A stretch of DNA of 17,669 bases from Elusimicrobia bacterium UBA5214 (GCA_002412545.1 DHVG01000005.1:1-17669), one strand, 5' to 3'; counted from the first letter of the stretch, positions 1-7,640 are shown. Notes: generated by a model from the sequence alone, not told the origin. Numbers and translations are program-made.

Positions 1-5
1 AAGAA

Positions 6-42
6 CTCCGTTTCTACGAAGCCTTGGCGAAGTAGAACGGAG
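6..42. repeat. Palindromic repeat, GCCTTGGC-core family (copy 1)
   Basis: Inverted repeat with outer arms CTCCG/CGGAG, middle arms CTAC/GTAG and a GCC/GGC core. It abuts the 3' end of tRNA-Ser(GCU) and overlaps its last bases. A near-identical copy (2 differences over 38 bp, 9-46 versus 13824-13861) ends the nested tRNA cluster, and a GC-rich relative lies inside serS at 14761-14786. It could fold in the tRNA 3' trailer and help processing or termination, but there is no clear T-run. Confidence 0.7.
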
Positions 43-128
43 AGGGTGGGAGTCGAACCCACGATACCGCTTTTCAACGGTATATCGGTTTAGCAAACCG
101 ACGCCCTCGGCCTCTAGGCGACCTCTCC
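38..128 (-). tRNA. tRNA-Ser(GCU)
   Basis: A complete class II tRNA on the minus strand. The acceptor stem GGAGAGG/CCTCTCC pairs fully, with discriminator G at 38. The anticodon stem TCGGT/ACCGA carries loop TTGCTAA (anticodon GCU). The long variable arm is TACCG/CGGTA and the T arm GTGGG/CCCAC holds TTCGACT. CCA is not encoded. The 5' half is the attachment core of the neighbouring element, so the gene is a chimera: its 3' half is chromosomal and its 5' half was supplied by the element. Its original upstream DNA is now near 12763-12870, so expression presumably depends on transcription coming out of the integrase gene. Confidence 0.95.
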
Positions 129-1306
129 TCTTCAAAAACTGTCGGGATTATAAGGCTTTCTGATAAACCTTCTTCGGCAGGAGTTTCCTCATTACTCTCC
201 GGTGTCCAAATAGTGTCCATTTTAGTTCCCAAAAGTTCCATCGCTGAACGCTTATGCACCGGTGAAAGATGAGCATAACGCAAGGTCATTTCTATCTTCT
301 GGTGTCCTAAAATATCTTTCACTGTTGCTAAATCTACACCAAGCATTATAAGATACGATGCCGCGGTATGCCTTAAATCGTGAAAACAAAAATCAGTAAT
401 TCCTGTCCTTTTCAAAACTCGCTGAAAAATTGTGTCAATACTCTTATATGGTTTTCTTTCTTCATTACAAAAAACATAAACTCCATCCGAACGGTCAAAA
501 CATTTCTTCAATGTCTCCTGCAAAAAAGAACTCATCGGTATTTCACGCATTTTCCCTGACTTCGTATTTTTTAACAGAATTATTCCCTGCTCAAAATTTA
601 CATCTTCCCATTTCAAATTCAAAATTTCACCTTTCCGCATTCCTGTACACAAAGCAGTAACCAAAATCGGCAAAATGTTCGGATGATAATTCTTTGAACA
701 TTCTAACAATTTTTTTATCTCTTCCTTACTCAAATAACGAATTCGTGTATTATCTTCCTTAAATAATTTTACCTGCTTCACCGGGTTCTGTGTCGCTTTC
801 CCATTCTTAATTGCCCAATTGAACATACATTTTAGCCCGGCAAGTTCACGGTTTACCGTTGCCGGTTTCTTCTTGTCTTGATTCAATCTCTTCCCTTTAT
901 ACTGCTCAATCAGAATTGGAGTAATCTCATTCAATCTTTTCCCGCTAAAAAATTCACTCAAATTTCTTACAATGATCTCATCTCTTCCGTAAGAGCGTTT
1001 GTTGTTCCGTGAATAATCAAGGAAATCTTGAGCAATTTCTTCAAAAGTAGTAACCCTATCCCTACGAATATCCAAAAATTTATCTTCCACAATTTCTATT
1101 TTTCTTTTCTTTAAAACCAATTCTGCTAAGCGTCTGTCCGGTCCAACCTTTTCCCTTTTCCTTCGTCCAAAAACATAATAGTCAATATACCACGATTGCT
1201 TTTTCAGACTGATACTACACTTTGGACAAACAACTAAATACTCTCTTGTCTTTTTATCTCTACCACAATGCCATCCACATTTGGGACATTTCCTAAATAA
1301 TCTCAT
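74..1306 (-). CDS. int: Tyrosine recombinase (integrase) with N-terminal zinc ribbon
   Basis: Site-specific integrase of the phage/ICE tyrosine recombinase family, 410 aa. It catalyses integration and excision at the tRNA-Ser site. The catalytic set is visible: R224 (TGMRKGE), H309 and R312 (FHDLRH), H335 (LGH) and nucleophile Y344 (LRYAHL), with a likely K near 249. Residues 88-170 form the usual SAM-like core-binding domain. Residues 1-35 add a zinc ribbon (CPKC at 7-10, CPKC at 27-30), followed by an AP2-like arm-binding segment at 36-80; the zinc ribbon is uncommon in this family. Start ATG has AGAGGTG just upstream. The last codons overlap the tRNA and the att core, so the final residues KPIYR are encoded by chromosomal tRNA DNA. 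In the excised circle the frame would end differently (see 12656-12762). Confidence 0.95.
   Translation of the reverse strand: MRLFRKCPKCGWHCGRDKKTREYLVVCPKCSISLKKQSWYIDYYVFGRRKREKVGPDRRLAELVLKKRKIEIVEDKFLDIRRDRVTTFEEIAQDFLDYSRNNKRSYGRDEIIVRNLSEFFSGKRLNEITPILIEQYKGKRLNQDKKKPATVNRELAGLKCMFNWAIKNGKATQNPVKQVKLFKEDNTRIRYLSKEEIKKLLECSKNYHPNILPILVTALCTGMRKGEILNLKWEDVNFEQGIILLKNTKSGKMREIPMSSFLQETLKKCFDRSDGVYVFCNEERKPYKSIDTIFQRVLKRTGITDFCFHDLRHTAASYLIMLGVDLATVKDILGHQKIEMTLRYAHLSPVHKRSAMELLGTKMDTIWTPESNEETPAEEGLSESLIIPTVFEEERSPRGRGRRFAKPIYR
90..129. repeat. Left attachment core (attL), 40-bp direct repeat
   Basis: Identical base for base to 12723-12762 in the same orientation. It covers the tRNA-Ser(GCU) 5' acceptor strand, D arm and anticodon stem and loop as far as TTGCTAA. 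Similarity to the other copy stops at 89 and 130. The copy lies wholly inside both the tRNA and the 3' end of the integrase reading frame. Confidence 0.92.
201..222. repeat. Integrase arm-type site, left
   Basis: The 22-bp stretch starting GGTGTCCAAATAGTGTCC recurs exactly at 12592-12613, near the other element end and in the same orientation. It contains two GTGTCC half units. It lies 72 bp inside the left core and within the integrase coding sequence. Placement and repetition fit a lambda-like P' arm site; binding itself is inferred. Confidence 0.6.
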
Positions 1307-1329
1307 TTCGCTTCACCTCTTAAATGATA

Positions 1330-1533
1330 CTAAAATTTTCTTCCCAAATCAAATTTTTGTTCTTCAATAGTATTCTCTTGTATCCACTGTTCAATCATTC
1401 TTAAATCAAACTTTGTCAACCTACCACATTTAACAAACGGTATTCTTCTCTGGCTCACCCAGGCATAAAGCGTCCACTTCTTCACTCCAAGATACTCCGC
1501 AACTTCATCTATACTAAACAACCGCCTTTCCAT
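1330..1533 (-). CDS. Excisionase-like MerR/HTH_17 family protein
   Basis: A 67-residue DNA-binding protein. Residues 5-52 match the small HTH_17 excisionase/MerR-type fold: FSIDEVAEYLGVKKWTLYAW gives the helix-turn-helix, followed by the wing RIPFVKCGRLTKFDLRMIEQWI. Proteins of this family next to an integrase usually act as recombination directionality factors or as repressors of the integrase operon. It lies 23 bp upstream of the integrase on the same strand, so the two are probably co-transcribed. Start ATG at 1533 has only a weak ribosome binding site. Function as Xis is inferred from family and position. Confidence 0.85.
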   Translation of the reverse strand: MERRLFSIDEVAEYLGVKKWTLYAWVSQRRIPFVKCGRLTKFDLRMIEQWIQENTIEEQKFDLGRKF

Positions 1534-1575
1534 AACTTACAGACCCAAATATATCTAAGAATATTCTTTTTTTAA

Positions 1576-2073
1576 CTACTTTTTATCACCATTTTGCTTG
1601 CTAATAATTTCCTTATTTTTTTCTTCCTTCACTTCTCCCTCAACTACTTCCTTTTTATCCTTAAACCCACCCAAAACCGGACTTTTTCTATTCTCAGGAT
1701 TCTGGAAAGTAAACTGTATACCTATAATTGCAGTAGGTTGTTGGTAGGTTTGTATGCGTGGTAAAACAATATTCTGGACACTTTCAGCCGTTTTTGCGTT
1801 CATAAACGCCTTCTGTTTCTTGAGTGTCTCCTCATTTATCTGGTCAAGTGCTTGGTTCATAATCCTAACCGCCTTCTTCCGTGCTTGTTTTAGACCTTCC
1901 CTATTTATTGCTTCTTCAAATTCGCTTATTTCCTTAGAATACTTATCTTTGTAAGTCTCAATTAAGTAAGCACTCGCTTTATATTTATCGTGTAATTGAG
2001 CATAAGACAAACCATTAGCAATATCAAACAGTATTTCTTTAATCTGTTGTTTACTTCTTTGAATTCTACCCAT
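1576..2073 (-). CDS. Hypothetical protein with N-terminal HTH-like segment
   Basis: A 165-residue protein of unrecognised family. The N-terminus (about 5-45, SKQQIKEILFDIANGLSYAQLHDKYKAS is its key region) resembles a helix-turn-helix of the kind used by small phage terminase or resolvase-type proteins. Residues 45-105 are strongly charged and helical, probably a coiled coil. The C-terminal 35 residues are Lys/Glu-rich and low complexity. A clear AGGAGGT precedes the ATG, and that start overlaps the stop region of the small gene at 2066-2149, implying translational coupling. It belongs to the left operon of the element. A DNA-binding role is plausible but unproven. Confidence 0.6.
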   Translation of the reverse strand: MGRIQRSKQQIKEILFDIANGLSYAQLHDKYKASAYLIETYKDKYSKEISEFEEAINREGLKQARKKAVRIMNQALDQINEETLKKQKAFMNAKTAESVQNIVLPRIQTYQQPTAIIGIQFTFQNPENRKSPVLGGFKDKKEVVEGEVKEEKNKEIISKQNGDKK

Positions 2074-2149
2074 TTAAATATACCTCCTGCACCACCACCC
2101 TAATCTCCTCAACCTTATTCTTCTCAATCTTAGCAATTACCTTACTCAT
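2066..2149 (-). CDS. 27-residue small protein, PC4-like N-terminus
   Basis: Short reading frame starting ATG at 2149 and ending TAG at 2066. It is preceded by a strong AAAGGAGG and overlaps the first codons of the next gene in another frame. The peptide begins MSKVIAKIEKNKVEEIRVVV, which resembles the first strand of PC4/p15-type single-strand DNA-binding coactivators (pattern I-x-K-N-x-x-E-x-I-R-V) found in phages and plasmids. It stops after 27 residues, so it is either a truncated PC4-like protein or a leader peptide that couples translation to the next gene. The strong ribosome binding site argues that it is translated. Confidence 0.5.
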   Translation of the reverse strand: MSKVIAKIEKNKVEEIRVVVQEVYLNG

Positions 2150-2223
2150 TTTGTTTAGTCCTCCTTTACCAAACAATAAGTCCCTATATCTATTTTGTGT
2201 AGTACTATTATGTGTATCACTTT

Positions 2224-2976
2224 TTAACCCTTACCTGTTTCACTTTTGACAAGTTTATGAGTTTCACTATTGATACTCTTACTGTTTGGTTCGGGGATAG
2301 GGATAATTCGCCTTATTTCACTCGCAACTACTCGCCAACGATAAGGTTCACCCGGTTTATAAGTAATCAGTCTATATTTAGTTAAACCAGATAGACCCTT
2401 GCCAATAGTATTAAGACTTACTCCGCTAATTTCAGCAATTTCACGATGCGAAGCAAAAAGCAAACTACCAGCCCAGACACCTCGCTTTTTCTCCAACTCA
2501 ATTAGCGAATGATACACCGCTTGTTCGCTTAAACTTAATTTTTGTTGCCAACCGTACTTGTAAAAATCACGATTACTTGTTTTTCGTCCAAGATTGTTAA
2601 GTTGAGTAAATTCTCTATAATACCGGCAAAATTGTTTATCAATGTTTTGACAATATGACTGCAACAATTCATTATTACAACCAAAAGTATATTCCCTCCG
2701 ATATGCTGACTTTATTTTGTTCCGAATTACACCAAATCCAAGTCGTGGACTGTTCTTCTCATCCCACCTAAAAAGAATTTTCTCCGCCACTTCCGAAGTT
2801 TTCCCGATTCTCCGAAGTTCCGTAGCAATCGTAAAAGCAACTTTGTCTCTCAACCCTTGCCCTTTTTCAAATCCTTCTTCCATCATTAACGCAACACACG
2901 GCTTAATAAAATCAGGAAGAACATATCTTTGGTTAGTTGCTCTTACTTTTTCTAATGTCTCAATAATCTCGTCCAT
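2224..2976 (-). CDS. Primase C-terminal-like / winged-helix replication protein
   Basis: About 250 residues from ATG at 2976; an in-frame TTG at 2988 would add four. Residues 1-110 resemble the helical C-terminal region of plasmid and phage primase-helicases (PriCT type): a run of helices with GLRDKVAFTIATELRRIGKT, then ILFRWDEKNSP, then IRNKIKSAYRREYTFGC, ending in a Cys-rich segment (C-x8-C...C). Residues 140-215 form a winged helix (SLSEQAVYHSLIEL, HREIAEISGVSLNTIGKGL). No Walker motifs or primase catalytic acidic residues are seen. A replication initiator or copy-control protein of the element is the best guess, consistent with the origin-like region at 6423-7004. Its start overlaps the end of the upstream gene. 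Confidence 0.6.
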   Translation of the reverse strand: MDEIIETLEKVRATNQRYVLPDFIKPCVALMMEEGFEKGQGLRDKVAFTIATELRRIGKTSEVAEKILFRWDEKNSPRLGFGVIRNKIKSAYRREYTFGCNNELLQSYCQNIDKQFCRYYREFTQLNNLGRKTSNRDFYKYGWQQKLSLSEQAVYHSLIELEKKRGVWAGSLLFASHREIAEISGVSLNTIGKGLSGLTKYRLITYKPGEPYRWRVVASEIRRIIPIPEPNSKSINSETHKLVKSETGKG

Positions 2977-3241
2977 TTCTTTTCTCAATTTCTCTTTTCT
3001 TACTAAACAGCCAGTCCTTCATTGCCTTGATACTATTCGCATAGGCACGGATGTTTCCTTCTAATTCACCTGTCCAGTATTGATTTGCTATTTTTTCCGC
3101 TGGTTCTTTCTCAAACACAAACAAAAAATAATCTCCGGCAAGTTCTAACTTGATTGGTTTTTGAAATAAGGCGATTGCGGAAGATTCAAATAAGTCACGG
3201 GTGGAATACACATCTTCAATTAGTAATTCTTTTTTCTTCAT
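2960..3241 (-). CDS. DUF5659-like small protein
   Basis: A 93-residue protein from ATG at 3241; a TTG at 3259 is an alternative start. The arrangement YSTRDLFESSAIALF, then a hydrophobic strand pair (KLELAGDYFLFVFEKE), then EKIANQYWTGELEGNIRAYA and a closing helix resembles the DUF5659 family of small proteins found in phages and plasmids. No catalytic residues or known function. Its 3' end overlaps the next gene by 17 bp, so the two are translationally linked. Confidence 0.6.
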   Translation of the reverse strand: MKKKELLIEDVYSTRDLFESSAIALFQKPIKLELAGDYFLFVFEKEPAEKIANQYWTGELEGNIRAYANSIKAMKDWLFSKKREIEKRNGRDY

Positions 3242-3293
3242 TTTCAATACCCATTTCAAATTCCCTTTCTACAAAATTTTTCCTAACTCAACT

Positions 3294-3479
3294 TCACTTT
3301 TCCAAAGAAAAACTTTCCTTCCGTCCCCCAATACCTCTCCGGTTAGGATTCTTACCAAATCTGTACTTAAAGAGCGAACAATCTACCACCGGGCAAACTC
3401 GCACTTCCTTCACTTGAAAACCTGAACAATCAAGACATTTTTTACGAATTGCTCTTAACGGTGTTAAACTTTTCGCCAT
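3294..3479 (-). CDS. Small Cys-rich putative zinc-binding protein
   Basis: A 61-residue basic protein. Residues 10-45 hold a four-cysteine motif: KKCLDCSG, then VRVCPVVDCSLFKYRFG, i.e. C-x2-C...C-x4-C. The pattern with CLxC ... VxxCP...CxLxxYRFG is seen in many small phage and integrative-element proteins that follow the replication or integration module. A structural zinc finger is likely; whether it binds DNA or protein is unknown. It is probably the first gene of the minus-strand operon running down to the integrase. Confidence 0.7.
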   Translation of the reverse strand: MAKSLTPLRAIRKKCLDCSGFQVKEVRVCPVVDCSLFKYRFGKNPNRRGIGGRKESFSLEK

Positions 3480-3622
3480 TTCTCAAATCCTTTTCTAAAA
3501 AAATTCTCTCTCCCAAAATCCAATTCTACCCGGAACAATTCCCGGACTCATAGCAAAATCAATTTGTAAGAATTACTCTCCCACCCTATAATAGCGAAAA
3601 TTCAGCAAATCTCTTGAAAAGT

Positions 3623-3638
3623 TGCCGAATTTTCGGCA
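3623..3638. promoter_or_regulatory. Palindrome upstream of the left operon
   Basis: Perfect inverted repeat TGCCGAA-TT-TTCGGCA in the 291-bp gap between the Cys-rich gene and the TPR gene. On the minus strand a TATTAT/TATAG box lies about 30 bp further downstream (near 3590-3596). The palindrome could therefore be an operator near the promoter of the operon that ends in the integrase. The gap holds nothing else recognisable apart from AT-rich DNA. Confidence 0.35.
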
Positions 3639-3770
3639 TTTATAGACGAGAAATTTTTTTTAAATCTGTAAAAAAAGAGTTTTTTGGAGCTAACGAAATT
3701 TCGGGATTTGTAAGGAAAAGATAAGCCTAACTTTTTACGGAATTAAAGACTTGAAAGGAAAAAGATATTG

Positions 3771-6110
3771 TCAGAAATTGGATTCTACTGGGGGTTCTTG
3801 CTCGGTGCTACTATATGATTTATCTTCTATGAGAAATTTGGTCTTATAAGCTTTGTATTGTCTATATGGAAAAAAGGGGTCGTCATCTATACCCATAAGG
3901 AATTTTAGTCTTTTGCGGAGTTCTTGAATTCGTTTTTGCACGTTAGGCTTTGCCGAATCTTTTTGCCAAGATAACTCTCCGTTCTTTTTAGCAAGATATT
4001 TCAAAAGTTCCCATTGACTATCTGGTAAGTCCCCCTTCCGATGGTCTTTAAATCCGATTTCTGCAAAAGTATATCTTTTATGAATTGATTTCACTGATAT
4101 TTTTACAGAATCATCTGAAACAAATTGGATACTAACCATATCCCAAGTTGCACCACTGGGGGTAGGGAATTTCACAAGGGTACGGATTTTCTTTCTGCTT
4201 ACATTTTCCTTGCTAATTGCGGAAGGTTCACTTTCTTCCGAAATCTTCTTTTCTTTTTTAGTCTTTGTTTTAGCAAAAATTCTTGTGAAATTTCTATTTA
4301 TAGTTTCATCATTACCTTTCGTAAGTTGTTTTGCCCTTTTGATAAATTTTTTTGCTCTTTTTAGGTTACCTTGTTGTTCATATATTATCGCTAAGTTGTT
4401 TAATACAGAAGAGCTTTCTCCATTTATTTCCAAATATTTCTCATAAAGGTACTTTGCTCGGTTTATATTACCGACTTCTTCAGAAGAATATGCAATTTCG
4501 AACAAACCGCCGCCATAGTAACTTTTATATTCTTTCTCTACCTTCTCCAAATCTAATTTATCTTCCAACCATTTAAAAAGATTGTCAATAGTTCTGTATT
4601 TTTTTCGTTCAAATAAACTCTGCAAATCCCCAGAAAAATCATACTTAATATACTCTTCTTCCGCATTGTAAATATTCTCTAACTCTTGTTTTATATGAGA
4701 AACATAGTTATCAAGAAATTTATCAGAACACTCAGTTAAATAAACACTACAAAGATATTCTTCCTTACTTCTGTTCGCCAATGTTTTAATTTTGTATATA
4801 AAAGAGTTATCGTAATCCTTTTTCAAATACAACAAGTCTGAATAAACACCATTAAAAGTGTTATTATCTGGGTAATATTCCAAACAGTCTTGAATAAGTT
4901 GCAACCCGTAGTTTAGGTCCTTTAATTCTTTTGAGGTAAATTTTCTATCTATTTCTCTCTTTTCTATATTGGGTAATCTTTTTTCTTTAATGAGGTAAGC
5001 CAAAATTCCTTTGGCTTTGGCCTTAGTTAGTTCATTTACTTTAGAGTTCAACATTCCCTGTAGTGTTTTTTCTACAATATCGTCATAATCGAAGCAAAAC
5101 TCATCTATACCAATTGGTTCCACGGGTAAAGGCAAAAAATTCAACATTTCTTCCATTTTGCTAATATTATTTTCTCTTTGATAACAACTCAGTAAATAAT
5201 ATGAACTCGCATCCTTTATATCATCTTCACGTAAAGGAACGCTTTTTTTGACCGTTTCATTAAAGAATTCTGCAGCTTGCTCATAATCTTTCTTTTCAAA
5301 ATAGAGCAAACCTTTTAAGAAATTGTGTTTCGAACTGCTGAAACCACTTTCATCTAAGAATTTTTCTGCCTCATCAAATCTTGCCAGTTTAAGAAGACTT
5401 TCAAACCTAGAAAATTTAATTGCTCCAACGTCAAACCAATGTGCTTGTTCAATGTCATTTATGGGTTCCGACTTTTGCAAAAAATCTAATAGTTCTTGGA
5501 ATTTCTCCTCATTTCTTAAGTAACTAGTGTAAATATGAACCAATTCAATATTGTGAGGAAATTTTTGTAATCCTTCTTCAATAAAACCAATACGCCTTAT
5601 TTCGTTTTCTTCTCTTCTCCACAACAATTGAAAAACATCTGGGAAAACATCTATCATCTTAGAAGCTTTGTATAACTCGAACTGCTTTTTCTCCACAGAC
5701 CAATTACCCAGGTTATGTTCCGTTAATAAATAGTAAGGAATACAAGACTCAACACCGTTTTCTATGGCATAAGTCAGAAATTTGGCAGCCTTTTCTTCAT
5801 AATTAACTTTTTGCTTGGTCTTTCCCTTTCTTATTGGGTCATTCAGAAGGACAAAACACCATCCTATAAAAGTCGCTTCATATGGACTAAGTCCTTTTTC
5901 ATCGTAGGTTAGTCTTTTTTCTTGAATATCTTTGGTAAGGTTTAATAATTCTATTTCAATAATTATTTGGTCTTGCTTCTGTTCAATAGATTTGATAAAG
6001 ATTTCAATCGCACACCTATCTGGGTATTTATAAAAGTAGAGCGGAACTAAGTCGCCTTTTCGAAATATACCGAATAATCGTGCCTGACTTAGAGAGACAT
6101 CAATTCTCAT
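3771..6110 (-). CDS. Large TPR-repeat protein with C-terminal winged-helix-like domain
   Basis: A 779-residue cytoplasmic protein without signal peptide or membrane segment. Residues 1-60 are beta-rich and unrecognised. Residues 90-600 are helical and contain TPR-type repeats, clearest around LLYFEKKDYEQAAEFFNETV and in the pair at about 545-620 (AKYLYEKYLEINGE, LNNLAIIYEQQGNLKRAKKF). After a Lys/Ser/Glu-rich linker, residues 639-765 form a separate domain with PDSQWELLKYLAKKNGE and IQELRKRLKFLMGI, which resembles the winged-helix ends of regulators that carry tetratricopeptide sensors. It is transcribed alone, with the origin-like region behind it. A regulatory or sensory role in the element is inferred; no enzyme motif is visible. 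It is the largest cytoplasmic cargo gene, and its family could not be named. Confidence 0.7.
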   Translation of the reverse strand: MRIDVSLSQARLFGIFRKGDLVPLYFYKYPDRCAIEIFIKSIEQKQDQIIIEIELLNLTKDIQEKRLTYDEKGLSPYEATFIGWCFVLLNDPIRKGKTKQKVNYEEKAAKFLTYAIENGVESCIPYYLLTEHNLGNWSVEKKQFELYKASKMIDVFPDVFQLLWRREENEIRRIGFIEEGLQKFPHNIELVHIYTSYLRNEEKFQELLDFLQKSEPINDIEQAHWFDVGAIKFSRFESLLKLARFDEAEKFLDESGFSSSKHNFLKGLLYFEKKDYEQAAEFFNETVKKSVPLREDDIKDASSYYLLSCYQRENNISKMEEMLNFLPLPVEPIGIDEFCFDYDDIVEKTLQGMLNSKVNELTKAKAKGILAYLIKEKRLPNIEKREIDRKFTSKELKDLNYGLQLIQDCLEYYPDNNTFNGVYSDLLYLKKDYDNSFIYKIKTLANRSKEEYLCSVYLTECSDKFLDNYVSHIKQELENIYNAEEEYIKYDFSGDLQSLFERKKYRTIDNLFKWLEDKLDLEKVEKEYKSYYGGGLFEIAYSSEEVGNINRAKYLYEKYLEINGESSSVLNNLAIIYEQQGNLKRAKKFIKRAKQLTKGNDETINRNFTRIFAKTKTKKEKKISEESEPSAISKENVSRKKIRTLVKFPTPSGATWDMVSIQFVSDDSVKISVKSIHKRYTFAEIGFKDHRKGDLPDSQWELLKYLAKKNGELSWQKDSAKPNVQKRIQELRKRLKFLMGIDDDPFFPYRQYKAYKTKFLIEDKSYSSTEQEPPVESNF

Positions 6111-6422
6111 ATCTAATCTACATCCATATTATTTCAATTTAAGCACTTGTTATATTTTACTAATTCTCATTCTTGAAATCAACAGAGAAACCACCATAAG
6201 TCTTTTACAAAAAATGATAAGATTTTGCTTTGTTTTCTTGGAAGAATTATACACTTTTATAAGATTTCTACAAGAATTTAAACGAGAAATATGCGAGAAA
6301 GTTAAATCGTCTCGTTAGATATAAAGAAAAATTAGGAAAGTTTGCCCAGAACACTTGCAAAATTTTCTTTGTTTCTTCAACCGTTTTAATACTCCGTTTA
6401 CTACATTTTCTTGTTCTGCCTA

Positions 6423-7004
6423 CTGTTAAACATCTGTTACTTACTGTTCTGTTACTTAATAGATTTTTTCTGTGAAAAATGCCCTTCTGTTACTTACTGC
6501 TGTTCTGTTAATTCCTGTTAAAAATTAAGTAATACGGAAAAATAGAAAAAAAATTTTTACCTAATCAATCCTACACATTGTTTTAATAATAATTTAATCA
6601 ATTCGTTTAATGCTCTCATTAAAGAAAAAGAAAAAAGTTAAATGGGAGGTCTCAAACATCGGAAAGCCGAAACCGTTTTACATCAGCTCCGAACCCCTTT
6701 CTTTATTTTCCTTTTGACAACTTTTACCGTCAACAAATCCTTGCTTTTCTGCTTTAAGTTCTTGCTCTGTAAAACATTCAAAAAATAGTTTACCCTGTCC
6801 CAACCAAATTAACCCATGTAATCGCATCCCTAACAAAAATAATAAATAATCCTAAAACTCTTAAAATAATTCTTATACTACAACATATTTAACTTGGTTC
6901 CGATAACACATCTTTGGTTAACTTATTCAAAAAATTTATCCACAACATCGTCGGAGATTTTATTCAGGAATTGACCAAAATAAAAAAATAATGCTTGTTG
7001 ATAA
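6423..7004. other. Origin-like non-coding region (iteron-like repeats, DnaA-box-like sites)
   Basis: Within the 1545-bp gene-free stretch 6111-7655, CTGTTA occurs six times in about 100 bp (6423, 6434, 6449, 6487, 6505, 6515), three of them as CTGTTACTTA (6434, 6449, 6487). This is followed by AT-rich DNA. TTATCCACA at 6936-6944 is a consensus DnaA box, and TGTTGATAA at 6996-7004 is an inverted near-match (TTATCAACA). Direct repeats, AT-rich DNA and DnaA boxes are the usual parts of a plasmid-type origin, and an initiator-like gene is present at 2224-2976. Function is inferred. Confidence 0.45.
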
Positions 7005-7121
7005 CTGATGAGTTTTTTACACTTTTTGGTAGGTATCCAAAACAGGTAAATTTTCAATGAGGGAGAGGAGAGCCCTGATTTAACTTTTCCTACCTTTTAT
7101 AGTGTCTTTAAGTTAAGTACC

Positions 7122-7151
7122 AAGTATAAAGTCATTATAAGACTTATACTT
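7122..7151. repeat. Imperfect inverted repeat in the intergenic region
   Basis: AAGTATAAAGTC and GACTTATACTT form an imperfect inverted repeat around ATTATAA, with a further TTTATACTTA copy just beyond. It could be an operator or a weak hairpin. No gene start lies nearby. Confidence 0.4.
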
Positions 7152-7277
7152 AGGTTTATACTTATCATACCGGTAAACCAGTACCAACTTTAAAATAATA
7201 GTTCCATTCGTTCACTATGGTGAGCAAAGTCAAACCATCGTTCTAAATAAATCTGCGTAATCCGCAAGTTAAAAAAA

Positions 7278-7330
7278 TTGACCCTTCTACTTTGCTCAGG
7301 GTCAATCCTGAGCTTGACGAATGGATTGAC
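7278..7330. repeat. Two overlapping inverted repeats (REP-like)
   Basis: TTGACCC/GGGTCAA (7278-7284 with 7299-7305) overlaps GTCAATCC/GGATTGAC (7301-7308 with 7323-7330), so two alternative hairpins share one arm. The TACTTTGCTCAGGGTC and CCTGAGCTTGACGAA parts resemble a palindromic repeat seen in many uncultured bacterial genomes. No T-run follows it. Confidence 0.5.
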
Positions 7331-7402
7331 AAATTCCAAAAAATTTAATATCATAAAAACAGTTTCAAAAATAGTTCTTTGGAAGGCTAATTATGTTTTC
7401 TC

Positions 7403-7545
7403 AGCCTTTCCTTAAAGATGGGGGGAAGCCCATCTAACTCTTAGGTAGGGAGAAGGCTGCCGATTCCCGCGTAAGCGGGAAGGGGTGGCAGTCATTATCG
7501 GACTTCCTCGCAGGTCGCCGATATTGATATGTGCCCCTTTTTTAT
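7403..7545 (+). terminator. Structured non-coding stretch with four hairpins and T-run
   Basis: AGCCTT/AAGGCT (7403-7408 with 7453-7458) encloses GATGGG/CCCATC (7417-7422 with 7429-7434). CTGCC/GGCAG (7457-7461 with 7487-7491) encloses the perfect TTCCCGC-GTAA-GCGGGAA hairpin (7464-7481). ATCGG/CCGAT (7497-7501 with 7518-7522) follows, then CCCC and TTTTTT. It resembles a compound of dispersed palindromic repeats ending in terminator-like DNA. Riboswitch families were considered and none fits. The promoter of the next gene lies downstream, so this is probably not its leader. Confidence 0.4.
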
Positions 7546-7611
7546 TGGAGCAACGAGAATCTTAAATAATGCCAAAATTTGATTTACTAAAAACTATGCA
7601 GTCTTTGACCG

Positions 7612-7640
7612 TTGAAAACAAATTGAAATTCGTATATAAT
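7612..7640 (+). promoter_or_regulatory. Promoter of the secreted metalloprotease gene
   Basis: TTGAAA at 7612-7617 and a perfect TATAAT at 7635-7640 are separated by 17 bp. A start about 7 bp downstream of the -10 box would leave only about 9 nt before the ATG at 7656, and no Shine-Dalgarno is visible, so the message may be essentially leaderless. Confidence 0.7.

Noticed and set aside
1576..2073. Phage terminase small subunit
   Set aside because: The N-terminal helix-turn-helix is suggestive, but there is no large subunit, portal or capsid gene in the element, so only a hypothetical DNA-binding call is made.
6423..6520. CRISPR-like array
   Set aside because: The CTGTTA repeats are 6-10 bp with irregular spacing and no constant repeat of CRISPR length; they fit iterons better.
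7403..7545. Possible riboswitch or leader before the metalloprotease gene
   Set aside because: No known riboswitch consensus was recognised, the stems look like dispersed palindromic repeats, and the gene's own promoter lies downstream.
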